NCBI RefSeq assembly: GCF_002006795.1
Contig: NZ_MVDN01000009.1
Coordinates: forward strand, 26,089 to 62,951
Reading direction: 5' to 3'
Length of the DNA: 36,863 nucleotides
From: Wohlfahrtiimonas populi
GTDB lineage: Bacteria > Pseudomonadota > Gammaproteobacteria > Cardiobacteriales > Wohlfahrtiimonadaceae
Positions 17,395 through 26,451 of the stretch are shown piece after piece (within the stretch, counting starts at the first letter, position 1; each line of letters starts with the position of its first letter). The notes beneath the pieces were generated by a model. It saw only the letters and a list, made by a program, of their open reading frames with translations, did no database searches and was not told the origin of the DNA. The translations under genes and the position numbers were made by a program.

Positions 17395-18198
17395 CTACTT
17401 TGTGCCTGATTTCAGCACCGTTACAGTATCTTTTAGAACTGCTTTCAACTCATCCATATTGTGGTGATGTTTTGCAATCAACGACACAATGTATGAACCT
17501 GAAATTGCGCCATCAACGCCCATTGTGATCGCATCTCTCACTTGTTCTTTCGTGCTGATGCCAAAGCCTTGCACGATTGGCACATTTGTGACTGAGCGAA
17601 TCAATTTTACTAAGTTAGGCAAACCTGCATCCGTTGCTTTATTTAAGCCTGTTGTACCGCTACGTGACATTAAATAAATATAACCTTCTGCGGCTTCTGC
17701 TGTTTTATGAACAGTTTCTTCACTCGCATTCGGTGGAATGATGAAAATTGACTCAATGCCATTAGCACGCGCAGCTTCTTTGAATGGTTTAAATTCACTC
17801 AATGGCACATCAACAACCAATACAGAATCCACGCCGATTTCTGCCATTTTTTTATAGAACACATCTAACGTTGGGCGATAAACCAAGTTTGCATACATCA
17901 ATAAGCCAATCGGAATCTCAGGATATTTAGCGCGCACTTTTGCAATAATCTCAAAAGATTTCGCAACATTAGTGCCTGCATCAAATGCACGAATACCTGC
18001 ATCTTGAATGATTGGACCATCTGCCATTGGATCAGAAAAAGGCACACCCAATTCCAATCCATCTGCACCATTTTCCACCAAAGTTTCAATGATTTCTAAA
18101 GAATCTTCAGGATTAGGATCACCAATCATCACAAATGGGATAAACGCACCTTCATTTTTAGCTTTCAATTCGCTGAATTTTTTAGCGTAACGACTCAT
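17395..18198 (-). CDS. trpA: Tryptophan synthase alpha subunit
   Basis: Cleaves indole-3-glycerol phosphate to indole, which is channelled to TrpB. The 267-residue TIM barrel has the catalytic Glu49 (DGLELGVPFSDP) and Asp60 (MADGP) at the same numbers as in E. coli, and the phosphate-binding VQGFGIST and GAISGSYIV loops. It is the last gene of the operon and starts 2 bp after the trpB stop. Confidence 0.97.
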   Translation of the reverse strand: MSRYAKKFSELKAKNEGAFIPFVMIGDPNPEDSLEIIETLVENGADGLELGVPFSDPMADGPIIQDAGIRAFDAGTNVAKSFEIIAKVRAKYPEIPIGLLMYANLVYRPTLDVFYKKMAEIGVDSVLVVDVPLSEFKPFKEAARANGIESIFIIPPNASEETVHKTAEAAEGYIYLMSRSGTTGLNKATDAGLPNLVKLIRSVTNVPIVQGFGISTKEQVRDAITMGVDGAISGSYIVSLIAKHHHNMDELKAVLKDTVTVLKSGTK

Positions 18199-18200
18199 GA

Positions 18201-19403
18201 TTATTCTCCCTTTCCTTGTGCTTCTTGCTCTGCAAAAATTTTCGCCACTGTAAAAATGTCTTTATCGCCACGGCCTGATAAATTCACCAAAATTAACTGC
18301 TCTTTTTCAGGATTTTCACGGATGATCTTCAATGCATGCGCTAAAGCATGTGAAGATTCCAATGCAGGAATAATTCCTTCATTACGACATAAATCTTTAA
18401 ATGCTGCCAATGCTTCATCATCTGTAATAGAAACATATTGTGCACGGCCAATTGCTTGTAAATGCGCATGTTGCGGGCCGACAGATGGGAAATCTAAACC
18501 TGCGGATACAGAGTGGGATTCTTCAATCTGCCCTTCTTGATCCTGCATCATTGGCGATTTCATACCAAAGAAAATTCCTGTTGTACCATGTCCTAATGGT
18601 GCACCGTGTTTACCTGTTTCAATGCCATAACCACCCGGCTCAACACCAATCAATTCAACGCCTTCTTCAGGAATGAAATCAGCAAACATACCAATCGCAT
18701 TAGAACCACCGCCAATACATGCTAAAACTTTATCAGGCAAACGGCCTTCTCTTGATAGGATTTGCGCTTTTGCCTCTTCACCAATCATCTTTTGGAATTC
18801 ACGCACGATTGTTGGGAATGGATGCGGGCCAGCTGCTGTACCTAATAAATAGTGTGTTGTTTGATAGTTTTCAGCCCAATCACGGAGTGCCTCTGTACAT
18901 GCTGCTTTCAATGTTGCTGTACCTGAATGCACTGGAATTACTGTTGCCCCCATCATTTTCATACGGAACACATTTGGCTCTTGGCGCTCTACATCTTTTG
19001 CACCCATATAAATACGACATTTCAAACCTAATAATGCACATGCGATTGCCGTAGCGACACCATGTTGACCAGCGCCTGTTTCTGCAATGATCTCAGTTTT
19101 TCCCATGCGCTTTGCCAATAATGCTTGGCCTAATACTTGGTTAGTTTTGTGCGCACCGCCATGCAATAGATCTTCACGCTTTAGATATAACTTTGATTTT
19201 GTACCTTTGGTTAGGTTTTGACACAAAGTTAACGCTGTTGGTCGACCTGCAAAGTTTTTCAACAAATCCATAAACTCTGCTTGGAACTCTGGATCTTCTT
19301 TTGCTTCTACGAATGCTTTTTCTAATTGATCTAACGCTGGAATCAATAACTCCGGAACATATTGACCACCAAACTCCCCAAAATATGCATCTAAAATTGC
19401 CAT
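18201..19403 (-). CDS. trpB: Tryptophan synthase beta subunit
   Basis: PLP enzyme joining indole and serine to make tryptophan. The 400-residue protein shows the cofactor lysine in [11 protein letters not shown] (Lys86), the phosphate-binding [10 protein letters not shown] and the terminal [13 protein letters not shown] 62-bp gap separates it from trpCF; an AAGGAA precedes the start. Confidence 0.98.
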   Translation of the reverse strand: MAILDAYFGEFGGQYVPELLIPALDQLEKAFVEAKEDPEFQAEFMDLLKNFAGRPTALTLCQNLTKGTKSKLYLKREDLLHGGAHKTNQVLGQALLAKRMGKTEIIAETGAGQHGVATAIACALLGLKCRIYMGAKDVERQEPNVFRMKMMGATVIPVHSGTATLKAACTEALRDWAENYQTTHYLLGTAAGPHPFPTIVREFQKMIGEEAKAQILSREGRLPDKVLACIGGGSNAIGMFADFIPEEGVELIGVEPGGYGIETGKHGAPLGHGTTGIFFGMKSPMMQDQEGQIEESHSVSAGLDFPSVGPQHAHLQAIGRAQYVSITDDEALAAFKDLCRNEGIIPALESSHALAHALKIIRENPEKEQLILVNLSGRGDKDIFTVAKIFAEQEAQGKGE

Positions 19404-19465
19404 GATTTTCCTTCCTTATTTAAACTATCTTTAAATTTCTGTTTGCTTATTAATGTCTTTTAATC

Positions 19466-20839
19466 TTAAACCGTTCTGTATTCACGAATGGTTTTGAAAA
19501 CGTTTTGTATCTTCTGTGTGCATTTTTCACCTTTAGTGGCTTCTAAAGCAGAATTCATATCTACGCCCATCACTTTTTGATTCAATGCATCACTAATATT
19601 CTCTTCACCTACGCCACCTGCCAATAAATAACGGCGCTGTGGCAATGTTTGAATGATTGACCAATCGAAACTTTTGCCTGTGCCACCTTGCCCATAATCA
19701 AGCACGATGCAATCAATCAATTCATTCGCTAAATAATCTTGCTGTGCTTCCATTTTGCTCGCATCAATGGCTTTAAAAATCTCCACTGATTGCGGTAACT
19801 CTGCACGTAGCTCAGTAATATATGCAGAATTTTCATCACCATGCAACTGAATTGCTTTTAAAGTCAAATCCTTTGTGGTTGCGCTCACAAATTCAATCGC
19901 CGCATTTTGAAAAACACCCACAAAATTCAATGGCACATTCATCAATGCTTTCGCATCTTCTGGTGAGATATAGCGCGGTGATTTTTCTACAAAGATCAAG
20001 CCACCATAATAAGCACCTGATTCATACGCTGCTGTTGCTGCTTCTAGTGATTTCAAGCCACAGACTTTATGTGTACCAAAAATCAATTCACGCAATGCTA
20101 AATCTAAATTATCTGAACCTACTAAATGACTGCCCACCAAGAATCCATCCGCATACGGTGATAAATCCACCACATCATTATGAGATGAAATGCCTGATTC
20201 ACTAATCACGATGCGATCTTCAGGAATCTTCACTGCCAATTTTTTAGTGGTTTCTAAATTCACAGTTAAAGTATGCAAATCACGGTTATTAATGCCGATT
20301 ACTTTTGCATCCAATGCAATTGCTCGATCCAATTCAGCTTCATTACTGGTTTCTGTTAACACACCCATATTCAATGAATGTGCAACTTCACGAAGTGCGA
20401 GATATTTATCGTCAGATAATACTGATAACATCAATAATACTGCGCTTGCACCATGTAAACGCGCATAGTAAATTTGGTATTCATCAATAATGAAATCTTT
20501 GCACAGTAATGGTTTATCCGTTAATTCATGCGCAATTCTTAAATTTTTAAATTCACCACCAAAATATTTATTGTCGGTTAACACTGAAATTGCAGAAGCA
20601 AATGGTGAATAAGCTGTCACGATTTTTGTTAAATTAAAGTTTGGGTTAATCGTGCCTTTTGAAGGTGATTTTGGCTTACATTCCAAAATATAAGCTGGCT
20701 TTGCTGATGCTAATGATGAGTAGAAATCACGATCATTCAACGTAATATCCATTTGGAAATTACAGAAAGGTTTCTCCTGCTTCAATAAACTCACTTCAAT
20801 GTATTTGTCTGCGACGATTTTTTCTAAGATAGTTGCCAT
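19466..20839 (-). CDS. trpCF: Bifunctional indole-3-glycerol-phosphate synthase / phosphoribosylanthranilate isomerase
   Basis: A 457-residue fusion. The N-terminal half (about 1-255) is IGPS, with ILECKPKSPSKG, LLCKDFIIDEYQIY, GINNRDL and ISESGI; the C-terminal half (about 258-457) is the isomerase, with KVCGL, AIQLHGDE, DYGQGGTGKSFDW and LAGGV. The fused order TrpC-TrpF is typical of enteric-type gammaproteobacteria. It starts 4 bp after trpD, with AGAGG inside the trpD end, so translation is probably coupled. Confidence 0.97.
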   Translation of the reverse strand: MATILEKIVADKYIEVSLLKQEKPFCNFQMDITLNDRDFYSSLASAKPAYILECKPKSPSKGTINPNFNLTKIVTAYSPFASAISVLTDNKYFGGEFKNLRIAHELTDKPLLCKDFIIDEYQIYYARLHGASAVLLMLSVLSDDKYLALREVAHSLNMGVLTETSNEAELDRAIALDAKVIGINNRDLHTLTVNLETTKKLAVKIPEDRIVISESGISSHNDVVDLSPYADGFLVGSHLVGSDNLDLALRELIFGTHKVCGLKSLEAATAAYESGAYYGGLIFVEKSPRYISPEDAKALMNVPLNFVGVFQNAAIEFVSATTKDLTLKAIQLHGDENSAYITELRAELPQSVEIFKAIDASKMEAQQDYLANELIDCIVLDYGQGGTGKSFDWSIIQTLPQRRYLLAGGVGEENISDALNQKVMGVDMNSALEATKGEKCTQKIQNVFKTIREYRTV

Positions 20840-20843
20840 GATA

Positions 20844-21842
20844 TTAACCTCTGCTCACCATTTGTTGTAATACTTCATAAGGTTTTGCAGTACGAATCAT
20901 GCTTAAAACCTCTTCCACATTTTGCTTCACATTGCGCTTACCAAATAAACGCATCAACAATGCAACGTTTGCCGCAACCACATTTTCATGGGCTGCCTTG
21001 CCTTTGCCTTGTAAGATATTTTCCAATAAGATTTTATTCTCTGCTGGTGTGCCACCGCGGATGTCATCAATCGTCATGATTGGCAAACCAAAATCTTTCG
21101 CTGTTAAGTAGTATTCTTCAATGTCACCATTCGCTAGTTCTGCAATGTGCGCATCTGCATGCAATGACACTTCATCCAATCCTGCTGTATGAATTACTGC
21201 TGCATTTAAGTAACCCAAGTTTTTCAATACTTCTGCCATTGGGCGAACCAATGAATCTTGGTAAACGCCAACAATCGCAATGCGAGGGCGCGCTGGGTTA
21301 ATTAATGGACCTAATACATTGAAGATTGTGCGAGTTTTGAGTTCTGCACGAATGGGCGCTACGTTTTTAAAACCTTTGTGATATTGCTGAGCAAACAAGA
21401 AGCAAACGCCCAAATTATCTAATAATTCACGTGATTTTTCTGGTGTTGAATAGATATCAACGCCCAATTCAGTCAATACATCTGATGAACCGCTCAAGCT
21501 TGAAACGCTACGATTACCATGTTTAGCAATTGGGTAACCACATGCTGCTGCCACAAAAGAACTTGCTGTAGAGATATTAATGCTGCTTGCACCATCTCCG
21601 CCTGTGCCAACAATGTCTGCAAACATATAATCTGGTGTCGGGAAAGTTTCTGCATGTTTCAATGATGCTAATGCTGCACCTGTTAATTCTGCGATGGATT
21701 CGCCACGCACTTTCATGCTCGTTAACATCGATGCTAAATGGATTGGAGAAACTTGTCCTTCGATGATATTACAAAAGATTTCAAAGCTTTCATCTTGTGA
21801 TAAGTATTCGCCATTGTAAACTTTTAGTAATGATTGGTTCAT
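20844..21842 (-). CDS. trpD: Anthranilate phosphoribosyltransferase
   Basis: Transfers phosphoribosyl from PRPP to anthranilate. The 332-residue protein has the PRPP-binding GTGGDGASSINISTAS and the anthranilate-side KHGNRSVSSLSGSSD. It has no fused glutamine amidotransferase (TrpG) domain. I chose ATG 21842, with GAGG 6 nt upstream; an in-frame TTG at 21863 lacks support. It is the first structural gene after the trp attenuator, so trpE and trpG must lie elsewhere in the genome. Confidence 0.95.
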   Translation of the reverse strand: MNQSLLKVYNGEYLSQDESFEIFCNIIEGQVSPIHLASMLTSMKVRGESIAELTGAALASLKHAETFPTPDYMFADIVGTGGDGASSINISTASSFVAAACGYPIAKHGNRSVSSLSGSSDVLTELGVDIYSTPEKSRELLDNLGVCFLFAQQYHKGFKNVAPIRAELKTRTIFNVLGPLINPARPRIAIVGVYQDSLVRPMAEVLKNLGYLNAAVIHTAGLDEVSLHADAHIAELANGDIEEYYLTAKDFGLPIMTIDDIRGGTPAENKILLENILQGKGKAAHENVVAANVALLMRLFGKRNVKQNVEEVLSMIRTAKPYEVLQQMVSRG

Positions 21843-21895
21843 ATCTGCCTCTGCTGTATTCAATGCTAATTTTAAATTTTGGGTGCTACAGCGGG

Positions 21896-21923
21896 CGAAA
21901 AAAAACCCGCTTATATGCGGGTT
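21896..21923 (-). terminator. trp attenuator terminator
   Basis: AACCCGC pairs with GCGGGTT around a 6-nt loop, followed on the minus strand by an unbroken T run. It begins 21 nt after the trpL stop and ends about 55 bp before trpD. A second GCGGG just after the Trp codons of trpL (about 21973-21977) can pair with the CCCGC of the terminator arm and would form the antiterminator. Confidence 0.88.
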
Positions 21924-21944
21924 TCTTTTTTCATGTATTGACTT

Positions 21945-22031
21945 TTATTTTTGCCATGACACGACTAAATCTCCCGCCTTGTGAGAGATTTGCCACCAAA
22001 AATTACGTGAAACTGATGTAATGTGTGTCAT
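21945..22031 (-). CDS. trpL: trp operon leader peptide
   Basis: A 28-codon ORF with tandem Trp codons (TGG TGG at codons 12-13) and a third TGG at codon 26, preceded by AAGGA 8 nt upstream and followed by the attenuator hairpin. Ribosome stalling at the tandem Trp codons under tryptophan shortage would leave the downstream GCGGG free for the antiterminator. A local hairpin, AAATCTC with GAGATTT, brackets this region and would be the pause structure. The peptide itself has no other expected role. Confidence 0.88.
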   Translation of the reverse strand: MTHITSVSRNFWWQISHKAGDLVVSWQK

Positions 22032-22060
22032 GAATAAATTCCTTAAAATTGATGCTTTTT

Positions 22061-22089
22061 AATCTATCGGAATAAAAAGCACCCGTCAA
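22061..22089 (-). promoter_or_regulatory. trp operon promoter
   Basis: On the minus strand, TTGACG (22084-22089) and TAGATT (22061-22066) are 17 bp apart, about 30 bp upstream of trpL. An imperfect inverted repeat (GCTTTTT at 22074-22080 with AAAAAGC at 22054-22060) overlaps the -10 region and could be an operator; it does not show the CTAG cores of the E. coli TrpR site. Confidence 0.65.
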
Positions 22090-22104
22090 CATTAATTTGA
22101 AAAA

Positions 22105-23319
22105 TTATTTTCTAATTTCACCCAAGTAATCGCCAATTCTAACCACAGCATCAGTTAAAACGTCGCTATACGGCAAAAATGTGATTCTAAAATGATCAGG
22201 TGTTGGATAGTTAAATCCTGAACCCTGAACAATTAATACGCGTTTTGATTCCAATAAATCAAGTGCAAAAGCTTCGTCAGATAACAACGGATACATTTCA
22301 GGATCCATTTTCGGGAACATATACAAAGCACCTTTTGGCTTCATACAAGTCACACCTGGAATGTTCGTTAACAAATCATAAGCCAAATCACGTTGCTTCG
22401 TTAAGCGACCATTGGGCGCAATTAATTCATTGATGCTTTGATAACCACCCAACGCTGTTTGAATCGCCAATTGCCCCGGTGCATTCGAACATAAACGCAT
22501 AGAAGATAGAACATTTAATCCTGCAATATAATCTTTTGCATGCTTTTTAGGGCCAGAAACAATCATCCAACCAGCACGATAACCACAAGCGCGATAAGCT
22601 TTAGATAATCCATTGAATGTTAAGCATAAAACATCATCAGCCAAAGCAGCTGTCGATGTATGTGTATGACCATCGTATAAAATCTTATCGTAGATTTCAT
22701 CGGAGAACACAACCAAACCATGTTCACGCGCAATTTCTAAAATTTCTAATAGAATCTGATTACCATACAAAGCGCCCGTTGGGTTATTTGGGTTAATGAT
22801 CACAATCCCTTTCGTGCGCGGTGTGATTTTAGCACGAATGTCAGCAACATTTGGCTGCCAATCATTATCTTCATCACACATATAATGCACAGGGCGACCG
22901 CCAGCAAGCGATGTTGCGGCTGTCCATAATGGGTAATCTGGCGTTGGAATTAGTACTTCATCTCCATTGTTTAACAACGCATTCAAGCTCATAGTGATGA
23001 GTTCGGAAGCGCCGTTACCAATGTAAACATCATTCACATCAACATTCTTGATATTCTTCTGTTGGGCGTAATGGACAATGGCTTTGCGTGCGGCGAAGAT
23101 CCCTTTAGAGTCCGTATACCCAGAAGCTTCTGGCATGTTCATGATCATATCTTGCACGATTTCATCTGGTGGCATAAAGCCAAAAGGTGCAAGATTTCCG
23201 ATGTTTAATTTGATGATTTTTAAGCCATCTTCTTCCATTTGGTTCGCTTTATCGAGCACTGGGCCTCGAATTTCATAACGAACATGATTTAATTTATCTG
23301 ATTTTCCAATTGTTTTCAT
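22105..23319 (-). CDS. alaA: Alanine-synthesising aminotransferase AlaA (YfbQ)
   Basis: A 404-residue class I PLP aminotransferase, nearly the length of E. coli AlaA, which makes L-alanine from pyruvate and glutamate. Visible motifs are NIGNLAPFGF at the N-terminus, INPNNPTGALY, SDEIYDKILYDG and the PLP lysine in FNGLSKAYRACGYRAGW (Lys240). The gene faces away from the pilin gene. Confidence 0.93.
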   Translation of the reverse strand: MKTIGKSDKLNHVRYEIRGPVLDKANQMEEDGLKIIKLNIGNLAPFGFMPPDEIVQDMIMNMPEASGYTDSKGIFAARKAIVHYAQQKNIKNVDVNDVYIGNGASELITMSLNALLNNGDEVLIPTPDYPLWTAATSLAGGRPVHYMCDEDNDWQPNVADIRAKITPRTKGIVIINPNNPTGALYGNQILLEILEIAREHGLVVFSDEIYDKILYDGHTHTSTAALADDVLCLTFNGLSKAYRACGYRAGWMIVSGPKKHAKDYIAGLNVLSSMRLCSNAPGQLAIQTALGGYQSINELIAPNGRLTKQRDLAYDLLTNIPGVTCMKPKGALYMFPKMDPEMYPLLSDEAFALDLLESKRVLIVQGSGFNYPTPDHFRITFLPYSDVLTDAVVRIGDYLGEIRK

Positions 23320-23365
23320 AGCGCACGCAAGCCTTCATTTTTAGTACTAAAGCCAATAAAACCTT

Positions 23366-23394
23366 AATATAGCGTCTATGTAGAATAGATACAA
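23366..23394 (-). promoter_or_regulatory. Probable alaA promoter
   Basis: On the minus strand, TTGTAT (23389-23394) and TATATT (23366-23371) are separated by 17 bp, giving a leader of about 40 nt before alaA. Confidence 0.55.
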
Positions 23395-23414
23395 TATACT
23401 TATTAATAAATGAT

Positions 23415-23444
23415 TTGTAATGATTATACTTTAAATGATAAAAT
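23415..23444 (+). promoter_or_regulatory. Possible promoter of the pilin gene
   Basis: TTGTAA (23415-23420) and TAAAAT (23439-23444) are 18 bp apart. The region is very AT-rich, so chance matches are likely. Confidence 0.35.
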
Positions 23445-23501
23445 AATTGAAAATACAAGGCTTAAACGATAATTTAAATCATCAAAAAGGCACGAAAAGC
23501 A

Positions 23502-24071
23502 ATGAAAAGAAAATTTCATACAAAACAATCAGGATTTACATTAATTGAACTTATGATTGTTGTTGCTATTATAGGTATACTAATAGCTATTGCCTTTCCT
23601 GAATATAGAGACTATACAAGACGAACATATATCGTAGAAGGCCTTACTCTTGCAGGTGAATTAAAACAGAGGGTCGCTACATACCATGCCGAACATGGCA
23701 AATTCCCAAAAGCATTTGATCAAAGTACAGGTGAGTTGTCTGATATAATGATTATACCGTCTTCCCCAATTCCTGGAATGAAAAGCAAACATATCCCCAT
23801 GGTCCCATTAAATGGTCAGTCTGTTATAGCAGCAGGAATTATGGATGGAACAATTTATTTATATTTTAATGAAAAAGCATCTCTAGTAGGAAAATCTGAA
23901 TTAGAGCTACCTTTACGTCCTTATGCTATGCCTGGAGGGCAAATATTATGGAAATGTGGCTTACAAGCTTGGTTACCTGAACCTAATGCCATTGAATCAG
24001 GATCAATACCATTGTCCCAACAAGGTAATAATAAAGTTGACCCAAATATTATCCCTGCAATTTGCAGATAA
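23502..24071 (+). CDS. Type IV pilin-like protein
   Basis: A 189-residue prepilin. The short basic leader is cut after Gly11, giving a mature N-terminal Phe followed by TLIEL, with the conserved Glu5 (Glu16 of the precursor) and a classic hydrophobic N-terminal helix. The C-terminal region has two cysteines (Cys152 and Cys188) spaced to form the D-region disulfide loop of a type IVa pilin. It stands alone: no assembly, peptidase or minor pilin genes are nearby. Codon use is more AT-rich than the flanking housekeeping genes, as is common for surface-variable pilins. Whether it is the major pilin or a competence pseudopilin cannot be decided. Confidence 0.88.
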   Translation: MKRKFHTKQSGFTLIELMIVVAIIGILIAIAFPEYRDYTRRTYIVEGLTLAGELKQRVATYHAEHGKFPKAFDQSTGELSDIMIIPSSPIPGMKSKHIPMVPLNGQSVIAAGIMDGTIYLYFNEKASLVGKSELELPLRPYAMPGGQILWKCGLQAWLPEPNAIESGSIPLSQQGNNKVDPNIIPAICR

Positions 24072-24080
24072 TAGGTTATA

Positions 24081-24110
24081 AATAAGCCATGTATTGCTAC
24101 ATGGCTTATT
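24081..24110. terminator. Hairpin terminator between pilin and GST genes
   Basis: A perfect 13-bp stem (arms 24081-24093 and 24098-24110) around loop TTGC. The T tract is weak, but the position just after the pilin stop and between convergent genes fits termination. Confidence 0.7.
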
Positions 24111-24133
24111 ATTAGACTTAAACGCTAATGGAA

Positions 24134-24736
24134 TTATGCAAGAACTTGCTGAACCACTGGCAATTGCATCATGCGCTCTTTGAATGCCAACACATTTGGG
24201 CAAGTACTCAAGTCATAACCCGTTTTCACTGCCCACAATGTTGTCATTAACAAATAGAAATCTGTGCTCGTCACAGTTTCACCCGTTAAATATGGTTGGT
24301 TTGCTAATTTCTTCTCAATGAGTTCATAGCGTTTATTCAACTGTTTAAGAGTAAAACTATCCCAGTTTTCACCTGTTTCCATGCCAAATAATTTAAAAAA
24401 TAAAGGCATATAGTTTTTATGGATCTCAGTACCAATATAGTTGAACCACTCCAACTGATCAATCATACCCTTGCCAAACAATGGAAACACTGCATTATCA
24501 CCTTTTAACGAAGCCAAATATGCACAAATTGCCACAACTTCCGTAATGACTTCGCCATTTTCGAGTTGTAATGCAGGCACATAACCTTTTGCTGTAATTT
24601 TTTTATAATCACTGCCATCTTCTAATTCAGCTTTAACGATATTGACCTGAACTAATTCAAGCTCAATGTCTAAAGATTTTGCCGTCATATAAACAGCGGA
24701 AGAACATGTGCCTTTTGCGTAATACAATTTCAACAT
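24134..24736 (-). CDS. Beta-class glutathione S-transferase
   Basis: A 200-residue cytoplasmic protein with an N-terminal thioredoxin-fold glutathione-binding domain (LKLYYAKGTCSSA, with the beta-class cysteine at position 10; YVPALQLENGEVITEVVAI) and an all-helical C-terminal domain (YLTGETVTSTDFYLL). It resembles E. coli GstA. I chose ATG 24736, with GAGG 7 nt upstream; a second in-frame ATG lies 4 codons earlier and overlaps that site. Confidence 0.9.
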   Translation of the reverse strand: MLKLYYAKGTCSSAVYMTAKSLDIELELVQVNIVKAELEDGSDYKKITAKGYVPALQLENGEVITEVVAICAYLASLKGDNAVFPLFGKGMIDQLEWFNYIGTEIHKNYMPLFFKLFGMETGENWDSFTLKQLNKRYELIEKKLANQPYLTGETVTSTDFYLLMTTLWAVKTGYDLSTCPNVLAFKERMMQLPVVQQVLA

Positions 24737-24766
24737 TTGAGACCTCATATCTTTGGAAGGAAAATT

Positions 24767-26218
24767 CTAAATACGTTTAGGTATTCTGAATCGTCTAACT
24801 TTAGCAGGTTTCTCACCATCATCATAATGCTCAATTGTCCAACCTGTGCATGCATAGACAATCGCAATCACTGGGCTTAATAAACATAAAAATGCGTAAG
24901 GCAAATAGCTGAATGATGCTACACCTAAAGTTGCTGTCATAAAGGCACCACAAGTATTCCAAGGAATCAATGGTGATGTCATTGTGCCTGCATCTTCTAA
25001 TGTGCGAGATAAAACTTTCGCTTTAATTCCACGCTTACGATATTCATCCGCGTACATTCTGCCCGGAATGATGATGGACATATATTGATCACAACCCACT
25101 GCATTGCCTGTAATCCCTGTAAATACAGTCGCAATAATCAAACTCTTTGTAGATTGTACTTTACGTGCAATGTGTCCTACGATTACTTCAAAGATTTTCG
25201 TGAATTCTAAAATTCCGCCAAAGCACATCGCAATAATTACCAACGAAACCGTTGATAATACTGTGCTGATTCCGCCATTATTCAATAACTCATTCAACGT
25301 TTTATTATCTGTTGTGATGCTATAACCATCATACAATGAGTTCAAAACCATGGATGGATCAGCGCCTTGAATAAAAATCGCACATAATACGCCCAATGTA
25401 GAACCAATCATTAACCCAGGAAAAGCTGGAATTTTGAAAATCATCATCACAATGATGAAAGATGGGACTAATAATAACCAAGGTGAAATTAAGAAAATTT
25501 CTTTCAAATCACGCTGTAAATCAGCGGTTACAGTGATACTTTCTGGCATTGCACTTGCTTGTGTATAGCCTAAAATTGCAAATAAAATTAATGAAATAAT
25601 CAACGCTGGAATCGTTGTATAGAGCATATATTGGATATGTTCAAATAGATCAACGCCCACAATGCCTGGTGCTAAATTTGTTGTTTCTGATAAAGGTGAA
25701 ATTTTATCACCAAAATAAACACCAGAAATCACAGCACCTGCAACCATTTCTGGTGGCATACCTAAACCATAACCAATTCCCATAATGGCAATACCAATTG
25801 TACCTGCCGCTGTCCAAGCATTGCCTGCTGCTATCGAAATGATGCAACAAATGGCGCATGCTGCTACTAAAAAGTAAGCAGGCTCTAAAATATTTAAACC
25901 ATAGTAAATCAAAGTCGGCACAATGCCACCTGCAATCCATGAGGCAATGATAGTACCAATCACCATCAATATCACAACAGCTTGCATTGCTAAACGCACA
26001 GCATCCAACATACCACGCTCAATTCTGCGCCAAGAATATCCTAAACGCATCGCAACTAATGCGGCAACACAAACACTGACCAATAATGGAATATGTGGAC
26101 TTGTCCCAAAAAAGAATATGCCAGTTACCAAAGAGATAACCATGAAAATGATTGGGATTAAAGATTCAAAAACGGATGGCAAGCGACCCTCTTCGCCTGC
26201 TGGGGGAATAATTTCCAT
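24767..26218 (-). CDS. nhaC: Na+/H+ antiporter, NhaC family
   Basis: A 483-residue inner membrane protein with about 12 helices. The segment VYFGDKISPLSETTNLAPG is the NhaC-family signature carrying the putative ion-binding Asp and Ser/Thr residues; TGNAVGCDQYMSIIIPGRMY and SPLIPWNTCGAF are also typical. It exchanges Na+ for H+, or in some members malate/lactate, so the substrate is not certain. It lies 31 bp upstream of the GST gene on the same strand. Confidence 0.9.
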   Translation of the reverse strand: MEIIPPAGEEGRLPSVFESLIPIIFMVISLVTGIFFFGTSPHIPLLVSVCVAALVAMRLGYSWRRIERGMLDAVRLAMQAVVILMVIGTIIASWIAGGIVPTLIYYGLNILEPAYFLVAACAICCIISIAAGNAWTAAGTIGIAIMGIGYGLGMPPEMVAGAVISGVYFGDKISPLSETTNLAPGIVGVDLFEHIQYMLYTTIPALIISLILFAILGYTQASAMPESITVTADLQRDLKEIFLISPWLLLVPSFIIVMMIFKIPAFPGLMIGSTLGVLCAIFIQGADPSMVLNSLYDGYSITTDNKTLNELLNNGGISTVLSTVSLVIIAMCFGGILEFTKIFEVIVGHIARKVQSTKSLIIATVFTGITGNAVGCDQYMSIIIPGRMYADEYRKRGIKAKVLSRTLEDAGTMTSPLIPWNTCGAFMTATLGVASFSYLPYAFLCLLSPVIAIVYACTGWTIEHYDDGEKPAKVRRFRIPKRI

Positions 26219-26383
26219 ATGTACAAATTTCCAGAGAAAAATTGTGGAAAAAAAGTAATCAGAAACTGATCGGCGATTGGGGTGAACTCTTGCATGATTG
26301 CAAATTCCGGCGAATCATAGCCCCATTTGTTATAAAACTATAATTAATTTTTTTTATCAACAAATCCAGCTAATTTTATTAAA

Positions 26384-26412
26384 TTGATCATTGTTTTATT
26401 AAGTGTTAAATT
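26384..26412 (+). promoter_or_regulatory. Promoter of the DUF2157-DUF4401-GDYXXLXY operon
   Basis: TTGATC (26384-26389) and TAAATT (26407-26412) with a 17-bp spacer, and a TG one base before the -10. It lies 40 bp upstream of the first gene. Confidence 0.55.
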
Positions 26413-26451
26413 AGCAACCATTGAATGACAATAAACTCATAGGTTTTAACC

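Noticed and set aside
18256-19054. Several plus-strand ORFs inside trpB
   Set aside because: They are antisense shadows of a clearly coding gene, with no homology pattern or ribosome-binding sites.
23488-23504. GGCACG before the pilin gene, resembling the -24 element of a sigma-54 promoter
   Set aside because: There is no GC element at -12 and the match overlaps the ribosome-binding site and start codon.
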